A DNA stretch of 64,000 nucleotides, taken from Aphelenchoides besseyi (lineage: Eukaryota > Nematoda > Chromadorea > Rhabditida > Aphelenchoididae). Location: the NCBI GenBank assembly GCA_024699855.1, contig JAMPIQ010000003.1, positions 4,960,001-5,024,000 on the forward strand, read 5' to 3'. Each line of letters opens with the position of its first letter. The first letter of the stretch is position 1. Below are positions 9,719 to 22,625 of the stretch, piece after piece. Position numbers and translations under genes: made by a program. The notes beneath the pieces are model-generated. The model was not told the DNA's origin, ran no database searches, and was given only the letters and a program-made list of their open reading frames with translations.

Positions 9719-11644
9719 TTAACAAGGTCGATTGTCCGGACGACGAGGTCGTGGTGCACATTTGATAATGTCGTCCACGCGAAGGATCTAAATATCAAAT
9801 TCAATTGAGATCAATCTACAGTACACTCACTTGTTCAGCAGCTTCAGCTGCCGAAGTTAACATGCACAATTTAACGTTGTAGGACTCCAAGATTCCGTTC
9901 GCAACAACGTCAGCAACGGCTCCATTTTCAATGTCAATTCCGAACTGATGATTTCCGTTTGCATGTTCAGCGCGCAATTTCGAAATCAATTCTGCGCTAT
10001 CAAGTCCCGCATTATCACAGATGATGGTCGGTAATTGTTGAAGGGCGCGCGCGAACGCCTCAATCGCCAACGATTCTTTGCCCGACACTTTCTGACTCTC
10101 AACAATAACAGCGGTTGCCATTAATGTTTCAGCCGCTCCAGCGCCGGTCACAATCCGGGCCTCACGAACATGAGTCAACAGTACGCAGAGGGCGTCGTGA
10201 AGAGAACGTTCAGCTTCGTCCAAAATTTGATTTGTTGCCCCACGTAACACCACCGAACACGCTTCGCCTAAATACTTCAACGATTAAAGTGCTGAAGAGA
10301 ACGTCAGAAACCAAGTTGAACGCCTGAGAAACGAAGCAACGAATCTTCTCCAATGGTCACTTGCTCAATCAAATCACATTCCCCGAATTTCACTTTTTCC
10401 GGACTATCGAACGTTGAAACGATCTCACCGCCTAAACAAAAAATGAAATAAGTTCTTGAAGCATTTAAACTCACCGAGAACCAGCGCCAGACGTTCGATT
10501 CCTTCAAAGTCGGCGTGTTCAATAGCCATGATCTTTTCATCGGCAAACAACTGTTCCGGATAGTTGTAAATTAGTTGACGATTAATGAACACGTTGATTC
10601 CATGGTCACAGATCTTTTTTACCTAAACAAACTCTCAATTTCAAATTCAAATTATTCGATACCTTATTGCGCATTTTCTCCCGCTCTGCTGCTTCGATTT
10701 CGGCGACTTTTGCAACCGAATCGACACGAACTCGGCTTCCAAAAACTTTGACCTAAGTCGGCTATTTGAGAATCAATGCGTTGAATCTACCTTGTCGGTA
10801 TCCATTGGAGTGTTGGCAATGAGAATCTTTGCCTTTTCAATTCGCTGCGGTTGATACATTCCCGGCTTCTTCTCCAACAAAAAGCCCTCGTCCAAATACG
10901 AATCGTCCATTGAACCGCCGAGTTTTTTGATGATTTGTATGGCATCCAGATTGTTCGCTCCCTTCAAACGAAGAATGGCATCGACAGCTAAACGTGAAAA
11001 ATGTTCGGAATGTTGAGACAAGATCTTCGATCCCAAAGTGGTACGCGCGATCTTCAGCAGATCTTCACGTAAATTGTCGCTAAACACAATAAGATAAGCG
11101 AGCTGTAAAAGTGGTCGATTACCCTGAAGGTGTCGAAGCTTTTAGAAGGGCTTCTTGAGCGATCATTAAAGCACGACGGTAACCGCTGGCAATCACTTGC
11201 GGATGAACACGCATAGCAACCAACTTTTCGGCTTCTCGCAACAGTTCAGCAGCAAAAACCGCCACCGACGTAGTTCCATCACCAACTTCTTTGTCCTGAG
11301 TTAATGAAATATCTAAAGCACGTCAACTAAACAACATATTGCAAACAAAAACCGACCAACAAGAACTTTGGCTGATGGATTGTCCACGCCAATGGAACGA
11401 AGGATTGTAGCACCGTCGTTTGTCACCTGAATACTTTGCATTTCTCCATCGCCACTGATCAAAATTTTGTCCTGAAATTTTTCGTAAACATTTTGAACAA
11501 CGAGCTTCTTCTCACCATTCCCTTTGGACCCAAAGTCGATTTGACAAGATCGCCGATGGCGATTGCTCCGACAAAAAGCGAGAGTCGAGCATTTTCACCG
11601 CGCTCTTGTGAAGCATTTTCTTTAAGTACACGAATGGGCAACAT
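9719..11644 (-). CDS. CCT2: T-complex protein 1 subunit beta (CCT2)
   Basis: Beta subunit of the cytosolic CCT/TRiC chaperonin, the ATP-driven double ring that folds actin, tubulin and other proteins. The multi-exon translation follows the known family throughout: [36 protein letters not shown] with the catalytic aspartate, [63 protein letters not shown], and C-terminal [13 protein letters not shown]. The length is about 530 residues, as expected. Exon 1 is 11644-11516 and the first intron is 44 nt. The ATG at 11644 follows a TTTTAG acceptor by 7 nt, which suggests spliced-leader addition there. It is divergently arranged with the mitofusin gene. Confidence 0.97.
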
Positions 11645-11998
11645 TTTACCTCTAAAATTACACCGGTAAAATCGAGATAGAAAATCGCTATGATGATTGC
11701 AGAGCAACCAACGCTAAGAACCAATGCCGACCAATTTCATTGGTCGGTTGCTGGAGCGAAATGCCAGTTAGGGTCGAGCCACGACAAAACGCTCGTCAGA
11801 ACCCATGGCTCATGTGAAGGAGCGAACTAGTCGATTTCTTGCATCAATTGGCGGGCAATTTTTTGAGTCCACTTAGCAGCTGTTAAGCTTTCGCAGTTCA
11901 ACGTGTCTGGCAAATTGATTTTAAGTGAAACCGAAAAAACGGAAGGTCGCAAAATTGAACGCGATACCGCAATTGGAGACGACAAGAACGGTGCGACA

Positions 11999-14865
11999 AT
12001 GTCGGCGAACATTTCTCATTTAAACGGTGGAGAATCACGTTCAGGTTGGTACTTTCGATTTCCTTCTTCTGATTGTTTTCGCAGGAAAATTGTCACGCCG
12101 TTCACAAAATGAACCGCTGCTCCAATTCACGGAAGCGAAGAAAGTGATGGGCGAAATCTACAAAGATTTGAATGAGTTCATTACTGACTTACACAACGTT
12201 TATACTGGTAATTAGCCGTTGATGAATGTTTGTAATTGATCTCACTGTTAGGAATGGATTCCAAACACAAACTTCCAAAAAACCAAATTGATGAAGTCGA
12301 AGTTTACCGGGACTCCATTCGTACGATAATTGAAATGTTTTCTCGTGACAAAATGAAAGTCGTTTTCTTTGGACGGTAAGAAACTCAAAATCTTTTCGAT
12401 TACGATCTTTTCGTTTAGAACAAGTAATGGGAAGAGTACGGTCATCAATGCGATGTTGCACTCTAAAGTGCTTCCACAAGGAATGGGACATACAACTTGT
12501 TGTTTCCTGCGTGTGGAAGGTGGATCAGAAAATGACAAACACTTCATGTTCGAAGATGGAAACGAGCGGTATCCGATTGAAGAGCTACAGAAAGTTGGAC
12601 ACGCGCAGAGTTCGGACAACAGCCAACTGAAGAACATGGGCCAAGATTCTTTGCTTCGAGTGTTTTATCCCAAATCTTGTTCCAAATTACTTCAAAATGA
12701 CGTTGTTTTACTCGACAGGCAAGTTCCGTGTTTGTTGTCATCTACGAAAAAGTTTCAGTCCCGGGGTTGATTTGTCGCCCGAATTCGACTCGTGGATTGA
12801 CAAACATTGTTTGGATGCAGACGTCTTTGTTCTCGTCAGTAATGCGGAATCAACATTGACTCAAGCAGTAAGTTGCTATCATGTCTATAAGTTGTCATCA
12901 ACCATTGATTTAGGAGAAAAACTTCTTTCTACGTGTCAGTCGTAAACTCTCGCAGCCGAACATCTTCATTCTGAACAATCGATGGGATGCGAGTGCCAGC
13001 GAGTCGGATAAAGAACGTGAACAAGTCAAAGGCCAACATCACAAGCGTTTTGTTCAATTCTTGGTTGATGAACTCAAAGTTTGCTCACGAGAAGAAGTAG
13101 AACACCGAGTGTTCTTCATTTCGGCTCGTGAAATGTTGGAGTCACGATTGAAAGCAAAAGGCGAAATTGCCAAAGGTAGAGTTTACTCTTGTAACCTTTT
13201 GCAACGCTTTTTTAGCTTATCAAATGGAAGGTTTCCAGCGGCGGGCTATGGATTTTTCGACTTTCGAAAGCAGCTTCGAAGTTCGTTTCTACGTCGTCAA
13301 TTATAATCGATTATTGGTTTAGAAAACCATTTCAAAATCCGCAATTCATACCAAATTTGAGTCTCATGCTCGTAGAGCTCGTGAGATCATTCAATGTCTT
13401 GGACACAACATCGAAACTGTTCGCAACAACGTGATTCAAGAGCGGTAAAACATCTGAGTAGATTGCACTAACTGACGTTTCCATTTTAGAGGTCGATTAG
13501 CATTGGAATCAGAATTGAGAGCAAAGGAGTTTGTTGAGTGTCGCGATAAGTTTGCCGCCTTCGAACGAAATTATTACAAACAACAGCAAACCATCAGTGC
13601 TGAGGTTCATTTGAAAGTAGCGGCCGACTTTGCTGAAGAGATCTGTCGTTTGGATTCGATTATCGATCGATTTAACGATCGTTTCGTTGATGATCCCGAA
13701 AACATTGCCGCTTACAAAGAGGTTAAACTATTTTGGCATATTGATCATACGTACGTTTTAGAAGCTTGCACGTTTCATTGAAAAACAAGTTACTTCCAAC
13801 TTGGAAGATAAATGCACTGGAGGTTTGATGTCGAGAATCTGGTCATTGGAAAACGAAATGTTCCGTGAGTGCAATCGCTTCTATGGCTTTCGAATTGCCT
13901 TGTTTAGAAAAGATTCAATCGATTCTCGGTGATCAGTACGCACCGAAATTGGAACAACTATGGCGCTACAAACAACCTTTTAAATTCAATATTATCGTCA
14001 ATTGCAATCGATTGCTTGAAGATTTTCACGAAGACTTGGAATTTCACTTCTCTTTTGGTGTTGATGCACTTGTTCGTCGATTAATTGCGTTTTCACGAGG
14101 TCGTCCGGTAACTTCAATTGGACGAAATCATTTCTCGATGGCAATGGTTAATTTCATGTTTATTGACCGTTAACTTCTCATTGTTTTAGCAACAACAAAA
14201 TGCCACCAATCATCCAAACCAACAAAAACAAGAAGCTCAAAGCGATCACGATCAGTTTATGGTCGAAATGATTCGTTCATCCGCGTCCTATTTAGCAAAC
14301 GGAAGTATTGGAGTAATAATAGTCGGAACGATGGTAAACAAAAGAAAGTAAAACTGTTGAGTTAAAACCATTTAGGTGTACAAAAGCGTTGGTTGGAAGA
14401 TTATTGCAAGTGGTGCCGCAATTTACGGTGGTTTGTATGCAATCGAACGTTTGCGTTGGAATTCGAGTGCCAAGGAACAGCATCTGAAAAATCAAATGCG
14501 CACACATTTGGCTTCCGGAATGAGACAAATGAGCGGAATTCACACATCGCAATGCGAAGCTCAGGTTACTCGGTAAGAGAGCAACTGAATCGGTACATCA
14601 ATTGAACTCATTCTAGTGAACTCGATCAGGCACATCACGGATTGAAAGTGGCGGTTGCTGGTGTTCATCAAGAAATGAAAATGCATTGTGACGAACTTAA
14701 ACAAAAAATCCTCTCGGTTGAAGATGTGGTCAAAACTTTGGGCAGTTTGAAGTACGTATTCTATTCTTTTGACTAATTTACATGTTAACTTTCAGAGGGA
14801 AAACATCATTCGTCTCATCGTCTATTGACGCATTTTGCACCAAATTTCTCTCTTCGGACTACTGA
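11999..14865 (+). CDS. Mitofusin/Fzo outer-membrane fusion GTPase
   Basis: Dynamin-related GTPase that fuses mitochondrial outer membranes. About a dozen exons join in frame. GTPase motifs are visible in order: P-loop GRTSNGKS, DSPGVD for the DxxG motif, and NNRWD in the place of NKxD. Coiled-coil segments follow ([18 protein letters not shown] and later). A C-terminal paired hydrophobic region ([19 protein letters not shown], then [14 protein letters not shown]) matches the double membrane anchor. A final coiled coil (HR2-like) ends at a TGA at 14863-14865. The ATG at 11999 is the first in frame. The frame is open further 5' to an acceptor-like TTCGCAG near 11896, so the N-terminus could be longer. 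Confidence 0.92.
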
Positions 14866-14950
14866 TTTAGGTCAATTCATATTTGTCATGAGTAGCACAA
14901 TAAATATTGTTTTTAATAACCAAAAACATAATACAGAGAATTGAACAGTT

Positions 14951-16379
14951 TTACGCTTTCATGAGGATCTCTTTCGCGTTGTCGCGCACAACCGTCTCCA
15001 TCGACTCGACATCTTTGCGCCAATCTCCGATACGATCGGCCATACTCGAAATCTGAACAATGCGATTAAGCCACAAACTAAAAGCTTCGAACACACCTGT
15101 TTCAGATCCAAAACACGCGGTTGAATCCAGGTGATGTTGACTTTTTGTTCCACTTGATCAATCGAACCACGAACCAATCCCTTGCTCAACGCTTTCATAA
15201 CCAAAAACTCAACGTTGTTCGCATCAACAAATGCACGTTGCGAAATTTCGGTGAATGAGATGTAACGTTCTTTCGATGGTCGATTGATAGCAATCTACAA
15301 ACACGAAATTAATTGTTAGAGTGCTTTTCCTACCTCCATCAAACACAAGAGTCGGATCTTGTTTTCGAGTAATTCTTTGTGACGAACAATATCCGGCCAT
15401 TGTCCCCATTGCTTTTCGTATTGACGGAACTTTTGCAAGTCTCCCGCATTGAAAGCAAAAAGCACATCGACAAGCCACGATTCCGGAGTATTTTCCAAAG
15501 CTTTCAAAATCGGATGTGCCAACTAAACCAACAACGTTATTTGCTATACAGCACATGTGCTTTACCAATTCGCCAAAATTGTAGATGTTTTCTCCCAACA
15601 ATGCGGCAAAACCCAACAACATTGCTTGCATATGTTTTTCTTCCTTGGACAATCGTTGAATGTCTTCACAGCCCAAATAGCGAAGTGCTTCTCGGTAATA
15701 CGCAGCAAAGTTTCCAATTTCGCGAAGGTAAACTGCCGAAACTTTGTAGAAGGTGGCGTGAACGGGAGTAACACCGGTCAACTCGTCCAACAGCTTTTGA
15801 GCGACTTCAATCATGTTCTAAACTTTAAATCAATTAAACGAACATACGACAATAAACACACTCGAATGTTGTTGATGTCAATGCATTTACCAGTAGGGTC
15901 CTTGTTATTCAAATGCAATTCGATTTGAGCGGCATAAGCGCGAACAAGAGCTTGTTTGTCTCGTCGAACCGTCTTTTCAATCTTGTTAATAAACTCAAAC
16001 GCCTCTTCGTGGTCTAAACAAACAAAAGACTGTCGAAGAGCCGAAGGGTGGATTACTTTTCTCGAAGATTTGACGTGCCACCGGCATAACGATTTCAACC
16101 AAGTCGTAAGCATTGATGCGAAGCTCGAACTCGTAAATGAAATTCTCGTAAAACTCCTTCAAATCGATTTCGGCCACAAACTTCGGATTGTTGACCGCCT
16201 TCTTCACTTCAACGGACAACTGGTGCCACAATCTAAAAGCCAATGATGGAAAACTAACAACAAACAAAAACAAACTTTTTCACGTAATTTTTCTCCAGAG
16301 TTTGAAAGTTTTCGGCCACTTCCGGAGATTTGGCCGAATTCTTCTTTTTGGCCAAATACGCTTCTACTTTTTGGGACAT
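14951..16379 (-). CDS. RPN9: 26S proteasome regulatory subunit RPN9 (PSMD13)
   Basis: PCI-domain lid subunit of the 26S proteasome, which degrades ubiquitinated proteins. The spliced product has clear family landmarks in order: KKLWHQLSVEV, FYENFIYEFE, LLDELTGVTPVHATFY, AYYREALRYLGCEDI, GFAALLGENIYNFGELL, AHPILKAL, WLVDVLFAFNAGD, LENKIRLLCLMEI, LVMKALSKGLVRGSIDQVE, and TWIQPRVLDL. Length is about 390 residues, as in other animals. Several introns are 40-60 nt. The ATG at 16379 lies 3 nt after an ATTTCAG acceptor. The gene is head-to-head with haspin. Confidence 0.96.
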
Positions 16380-16638
16380 GATCTGAAATCAGGGACTTGA
16401 GAAGGTCGAATGATCGCCAAGAACACGCCAACAGAAAGAATTGTCATCACGATCGGCGAGCCAAAAGAAACTCTGCTTCTCGAAGCGACTTTGCAACCGA
16501 ATTGGCGTCCGTTTGAATCGACAAATTTTACTGCGCAGTTATCCGTGGTTATGTAAATCGGCAAGATTGGGTTTCGCTTAAACATCCGGTCATGTTTTCG
16601 TGTCCATTTTGTAGCACAAATTTCACGGTTCCGTTTAG

Positions 16639-19600
16639 ATGGCTGTTCGGGCGCGTAAACTACCGACTACGCGTATCAAACGGACGAAACCTTACCGTCG
16701 ATCTTGTATCTTTCTTCCAACAGACGACAACACCGACGCCACATACTTCTTTGTAAGTGAAACAATGGGAATTGAACTCGTGAAAACGTTTAGAACGACA
16801 AAGAAGCGGATGCCACGTATTTTCCAAATGAAAAACGTAAACGTAGGTCTCATTTTTCTTGCATTGACATCACGAGTATTATTTCAGGTCCAGTAAAACG
16901 AAAGAAAATTTCCACCCCGATCAAAAACGATCCCGCCGAACAAAATCGTTTGCTGGAAGAGGCGAGTAATCGAAAGATTCTCTTAACCGTTGATTTGTTG
17001 CAGTTTGGTGCTGCTGAAGATTTCGAGTTATGTGTCGAGTATGCCAAACCAGACTATTACGTTTTTAATGGACGAAAGATACTGGACAACAGTGGAGTCG
17101 ATTCGGCCAGAAGTTCTTTCACTGCTTCGGTTGTCGAACCACAATCAACGTTGACCGAATTGACAGCAAATGAAATCCAACAATCGAAGAACGCTACCAG
17201 ATCTGAACAATCGCACCAAACTGCTCAATCTCTCACCTTATCGTCGAAGGCAATTGAACCAACAGTTGAAACAGCAATGGAATTGTCAGATACAACGATT
17301 TTGCAACCATCGACTTCTTCACTTCCTAATCTTCAGTTGTTAAATACAACGGCAGCTATTGCACAATCTCAAAAGAATTTGTCAAAACGTCGCACTACAA
17401 GAACGAGTCGAAGAGCCGCAACTGGAGTTGAGCTCTCAATACCACCGTTATCCGAGTTGTCAAATGGTTGTCTTCAATCGATTGAGGATCCTACAGCTTT
17501 TGAGCCGAGGCTTCCGAATGATCAGTCTGTTTTTATGGCAACAGGAATTGAGCAAAGTTGTGCGACTGGAATCGAATTGTCAAACACCAATTTAATGCAA
17601 CCATCGAATTCGATTATTGACGATCGATTGTCTGAAGTATCTACGGCGATTGAAAAGTCTTGTTTCTCTCAATCAATTCGTGACACCATCTCGTATTCGT
17701 CGAGCAATAATGTAGAGCCAATGGAATTGTCTGAAGAAAAAGTTGGTAGTTCGATAGCTTCTGAAATGCCAACTGCTCAATCAACGTCTCAGTCATTCAA
17801 TATCTCCAGAGCACGAACAAAGAGCACGACTATTCGATCGATTCAACGAGTAACTACTGCAATTGAGCCCACAATATATGAATTATCGGAAGACTCGGTC
17901 GAAGAAATTGAAGTTCCTGATACTTCGAATGCACTCAAAGAATTGTCTGCGTCTTTTGCAACAGGAATTGAACCGACTATTGTGACTACTGCATTTGAAT
18001 CTTCAAATCAACCATTCCAACAACCTTCTACTTCATCTGTTCAAACGCATTATACATCGGATATATCTATAGCACTCAATAGAACCAAAGACATTTCTTC
18101 GAGAAGTCGAACTATAAGAACTAGTCGAAGAGCTGCAACAGGAGTCGAACTCTCAATGCCACCGTTAGATAAATCCTCGAATAGTTATGTTCAGCCAAGT
18201 AAGACTGCTACGACGTCTAAACTACTGCCTCCAAATGATCAGTCTGTTTCTTTGGCAACAGGAATTGAGCAAAGTTGTACGACTGGAATCGAGTTGACAA
18301 ACAAGACATTACAACAGCCATCAACTTCTGTGTTTGAAACAGCGCTCGAAATGACGTGTAAGAATGTCACGCGGTTGCAAGATGTTGAACCGACTTTTCG
18401 ATTGCATACTCGTTATCCTCTTTTCGATGTTTCCAATGAATCGACGGGAATTGAACGAACATTCAATTTGGAATTGAATTCACTTACACGCTTATTAAGA
18501 ATTTGCGAACAAGATTCCGTGTATAACTTTAACGAGTTCATACAAAGGTTAGATGTAATACTCAGTTTATGCCACTGTTATTTTCAGATTCAACGAAAAT
18601 GGGTTTTCGAAACTGGGCGAAGGAACGCACGCTGAAGTTTTTCGAGCACAAACGAAGAATCGACAACAAGTCGCGTTAAAGGTTGGACGTCTTGATCATT
18701 CACATGGTCTTTTCATCACTTATTTTACTTTAGGTCGTACCATTTACTACAGGCGATATTGTCGAAATGAACAGTGATTCAATGAAGACGTGTGCTGGAG
18801 TTCAATCAGAGGCGATTATCTCGAAACAACTTTCCGAGTGGTTAGATCCTGATGTCAACCGAACGGATTCTTTTGTTCGTTTGGTTAAAATGCGTGTGGT
18901 CAAAGGTATAAAGACAGTTTACAACAATTTCAACATTTCTCTTAAGGATTATATCCAGCCACTCTTCTGAAAGCATGGCAAATTTACAAGGATTCTCACG
19001 ACGAAGAGGAAGCTTATAACGAAAATCCGGAAAATTATTGTACGTCTGATCAGCACTATTTACTCATGGTCATGACTCTCGGTGGTCAATGTCTTGAATC
19101 ATTCGTGGTATTTTTGCTTAGCATATTGATGCTCAGATTTAAACTTCAGCCAAAAAATACAGACCAAGCGATTTCCATTCTTCTTCAAACGATCTACGCG
19201 TTACACGTTGCTGAACGAGTGTACGAGTTTGAGGTATAGAACGAAATTCTAGAATACGTATCTTAATACTTAAATTTCTTTTGCCAAACGCATCAGCTTA
19301 GAAATGACTTTGTGAAACTTTTAGCATCGCGATCTACACGTTGGAAATGTACTCATTAAAACGGTGCCATCACAACAAACATCGACGTAAAAAAGCGATT
19401 TCGACTTATGAATAATCGTTTTGTTTAGTCATTTCGTTGATGGAAAAAAGATAGTTCTTCGGTCGCATGGTGTGAAAGTCACGATCATCGATTTCACGTT
19501 GTCGAGATCCAAATCGTGTGGTAAGAATGCGAATGCTGATAGTTTATATGCGTCTAGAATTCGGCACCGTGTGTTGCAATCTCGAAGAAGACGAAGATCT

Positions 19601-19905
19601 TTTCAAGGGAGACGGCGAAAAGAAGAAGAATGGCGACTACCAATTCGACATTTACCGTAAAATGCGAGAAGCTTGCGAGTAGGTTGGCTGTTTGATTCGT
19701 GTATATAGTTTCCAGGAACGATTGGACTTCATTTACGCCCAAAACGTCCGTGTATTGGATTCATTACTTGTCGAGAAAAGTGCTCGCCCATTTTAAATCC
19801 CGCGACTTAAAAGTGTTATTTAATCAGATACTGAAATTCGATAGCATTGGAGAATTTCTCGAGTTTAAGAAGTTTAAGGAGCTTGTCGCTCCACATTATG
19901 CCTGA
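16639..19905 (+). CDS. Haspin histone H3-Thr3 kinase
   Basis: Atypical Ser/Thr kinase that phosphorylates histone H3 Thr3 in mitosis and recruits the chromosomal passenger complex. The ATG lies directly after CCGTTTAG. The N-terminal ~600 residues are basic, then Ser/Thr-rich and repetitive. The kinase domain begins near 18588 with LGEGTHAEVF and VALKVVPF. It continues with the haspin-specific SEAIISKQLSEW-like helix, YPATLLKAW, YLLMVMTLGG, EHRDLHVGNVLI (catalytic loop) and VTIIDFTLSR (DFT in place of the usual haspin DYT). The haspin C-lobe then has YQFDIYRKMRE and NDWTSFTPKTSVYWIHYL. The C-terminus is complete at a TGA at 19903-19905. All key catalytic residues are present, so it should be active. 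Confidence 0.94.
16950..18560 (+). repeat. Degenerate TGIE/Ser-Thr repeats in the haspin N-terminus
   Basis: Inside the large haspin exon the protein repeats a module with ATGIEQSC-TTGIEL, followed by QPSTS and preceded by RTSRRAATGVELS. Two longer copies are recognisable (about 17390-17610 and 18105-18330) and shorter pieces lie between. The sequence is low-complexity and probably disordered; many Ser/Thr-Xaa sites could be phosphorylated. Confidence 0.6.
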
Positions 19906-20074
19906 TTTTGTGAATGTTCTTTGATTCTTCAGATAAATTTCTTATTAACCTGAATAAAGTGTAACTACCTCATCAGTTCGATTCTTTCAAACATATCGGG
20001 TGCATTTGTTATCTCGCTATTACTTTATTTCTAGTTGTTGTTTAATTGTGTTAGAAATCGAAGTGTGCAGGAGA

Positions 20075-21326
20075 ATGTCGAATGAAAACAAAGTTCCTGA
20101 GCCCGAATACCACCGTAAGTTTGGACGTCGGTCTACGCCGTTGGAAGTGAGTTACTTATAGTTATTTTTCGTTTCCAATTTTGTGTTGTAGGTCTTAGAG
20201 AATATCGATATTTCGGATAAAATCATTTTGATAACTGGAACGACGCAAGGAATTGGACTTGAAACTGTTCGTGCTTTGGCTTTGCGTGGTGCTCGAGTCG
20301 TTATGGCCAATCGAAGTATTGTCCGAGCTGAAGCCGTTCGAGATGCCATTTACAAAGAGGTTCACATAACGATAAAAGACGATTACAAGTATTAAATTTG
20401 CAGACTGAACATCGCAAAATCGATTTGATCCACATGGATTTGTCTTCGTTGCAATCAGTTCAAGCGGCAGCTGAAGAGTTCTTAAAAATGAACATGTCAG
20501 TTAACGAAACCAGTTTCTATGTACATATGTTTACAGTCCATTACATGTTTTGATTCTCAATGCCGGTGTAATGGCACCGACTAATCCTATTTCCATTGAT
20601 GGATACGAGAATACGTTCGCTACAAACCATCTGGGTCACTTCTATTTGGTTCATTTACTGCGTTCGAAGTTGATCGAAAGTGCACCATCGCGAGTTGTTG
20701 TCGTTTCGTCGCATAGTCACAAACACACGATGGTATTTACTTTTTGGTCACATCAACTCATAAACAATTTAAGATCAATTCAAATGCTCCGTTGGAGACG
20801 AAGATGGAGAAGTTGGTTCCTGATCCGAACAGTCGATCAGCTGCTTACTTGTTGTACGCATATTCGAAAATGTGCAACGTTCTTTTTGCTATGAAGTTGT
20901 ATCGTGAGCTCAATGATAAACACGTTAACGTTTATGTTTTACATCCCGGATCATTGATTCCAACTGGTTAGTTAAAATGAAGTTTAGTTTTGACCGTTTC
21001 TTTAGCAATTGGTCGAAGCTACGGCATTTTCAATCGCATTGCTTCGTATTTCACCAAGCCGTTTGCTAAGACTATTTCTCAAGGAGCGACGACCGTGGTA
21101 TTTTGCGCTGTTTCTCCAGATGTTGAACAGGTTAGAACGAAACTACTGAACATTCAAAAGGCTTTCATTACTTTAGCGTAGTGGACGTTATTTTGATGAT
21201 TGTTGGGACGATGAAAGTCAATTGAATTCGGCACTGGCACACGATCAAAATCTTCAGGATGCACTTTGGGATCGTTCTCTTGCTTACGTGAAGAAGTACG
21301 AAGACTCTCGCATTTCGAACGCCTGA
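20075..21326 (+). CDS. Short-chain dehydrogenase, WWOX/retinol-dehydrogenase-like
   Basis: NAD(P)-dependent short-chain dehydrogenase of the classical fold, about 320 residues in several exons. Cofactor motif: ITGTTQGIGLETVRAL. Other landmarks are MANRS, HMDLSSLQSV, LILNAGVMA, TNHLGHFYLVHLL, RVVVVSSHSH, catalytic YAYSK (YxxxK), and VYVLHPGSLIPTG. The C-terminal part (ISQGATTVVFCAVSPDVE, then GRYFDDCW) resembles WWOX more than the retinol dehydrogenases. No WW domains are encoded upstream; the N-terminus is only about 30 residues before the Rossmann fold. The substrate cannot be read from sequence. The ATG at 20075 follows a TTAG by 20 nt. Confidence 0.85.
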
Positions 21327-21500
21327 AAACATTTCTGTTCATTTACCTCCTATCAAACAAAACATGTAAGTTGCTCAATTTCTATCGTATCAACAACATA
21401 CTCCTACAAATCTTGTGAAATTTTATGCTACTTAAAGGTCATAAATTGATTGCTATCGAAGGTTTTGATTTTATTTTTGCAAACAAAAACAACAAAAAAC

Positions 21501-22625
21501 TTAGTGTTTTATATTAATCCACTTCTGTAACAAGTGCTGTAAACTCATGATGTTGATTCCATTGGCGTCGTTTGATGGCGAGTAGTTGTTGATCACAATG
21601 TACGGAACCTCGTTGATCGGATGCGCGCGAATTTTCATCGTCCGATAAGCAGCTTGTCGTTGGAGTTGACGTCCACGTTCTCCTTCCCAACACTCGCGGA
21701 TTTGTCGATAAGTGTTGCGAATGAAACTCGAACAATGATGAAGTGATTGTTGAACCTGTGGATAGGTCGACAGTTGTCGTTCGAAGCAGACAATAAAAGG
21801 AATAGCTTGTTTCATGGGCACGTTATCCAAAACGCAGCTCATGAGACGATTCGCGTCGCATTCGGTTGCTCCGTGATTGCAAGAAATCTGACCATTATTT
21901 AAGAGGCGTGAGTTACCAAAGGGTACGAGCTCGATTTCAATTTTGCCGCGAAACATGTCGTGAAGATTTCCCAAATGATTCGAAATGAATCGTTGACAAA
22001 AAGGACAAAGTGCTTCGTACATGAGCGTAACGATGATTGGTCTAAAGCAAACTGAACATGAAGGTCTATGGATTCGGTAATTACGATCGATCTCGTTTGA
22101 ATTGCTCGCATTGTTGAGTCACTCCGCATCTTGCCGCAATTTCATGACTATCGCACCTTAACCATTAAACTAATCAACAAGTTTCAGTATAAAACTCTAA
22201 CCAGTAGTCTGAAGGAACATTACACGTTTCGTAAGGCGATGGAGTGCTTGGCGGTGTTCTGAATCGGGAGTGTTAAACACATTAAAACATCTTATTTCCT
22301 ACGGGCGAGGTGATGGAGGATAACGATTGTTGTTATAGACAGAAGGCCGTTGCTGAGCAATCGTTGGAGTCCGTTGAGTTGTTGCTTGATGAGTGTAATA
22401 GTAATTGGATGCGTTATGATAGTTAGCAACAGAATTTGTTCTATAAAATGAAAATATTTTAACAAAAAATCGAAAACAATCTTACCGATAATAAGCTGCA
22501 TTGTTTCGCGTATTAGGTTGTTGATAGTGATTTTGATATTGGGTATGTTGGGTGGAAGTGTGCGGTTGACGGTGTTGATAGTCTTGTGCAAATGCAAAAA
22601 CGGGCAATAAAACCACAAGTAGCAT
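21501..22625 (-). CDS. GILT-like thiol reductase with a low-complexity N-terminus
   Basis: Gamma-interferon-inducible lysosomal thiol reductase family, which reduces protein disulfides in acidic compartments or outside the cell. It has a signal peptide (MLLVVLLPVFAFAQ) and then about 80 residues rich in Gln, Asn, Tyr, Thr and Pro. A Cys-rich lead-in (CNVPSDYWC, CGVTQQCEQF) comes next, then the catalytic domain. The active site is CPFC. The family signature CxHGx2ECx2Nx4C is present as CNHGATECDANRLMSC, with Asn for the usual Gln. Downstream cysteines and VPYIVINN are also typical. The stop is at 21501-21503. An upstream in-frame ATG at 22658 would place more residues before the signal and is less likely. 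Confidence 0.88.

Noticed and set aside
11903..11905. GTG as the start of mitofusin
   Set aside because: Non-ATG starts are not expected in an animal gene. The open stretch is better explained as a 5' untranslated or upstream exon.
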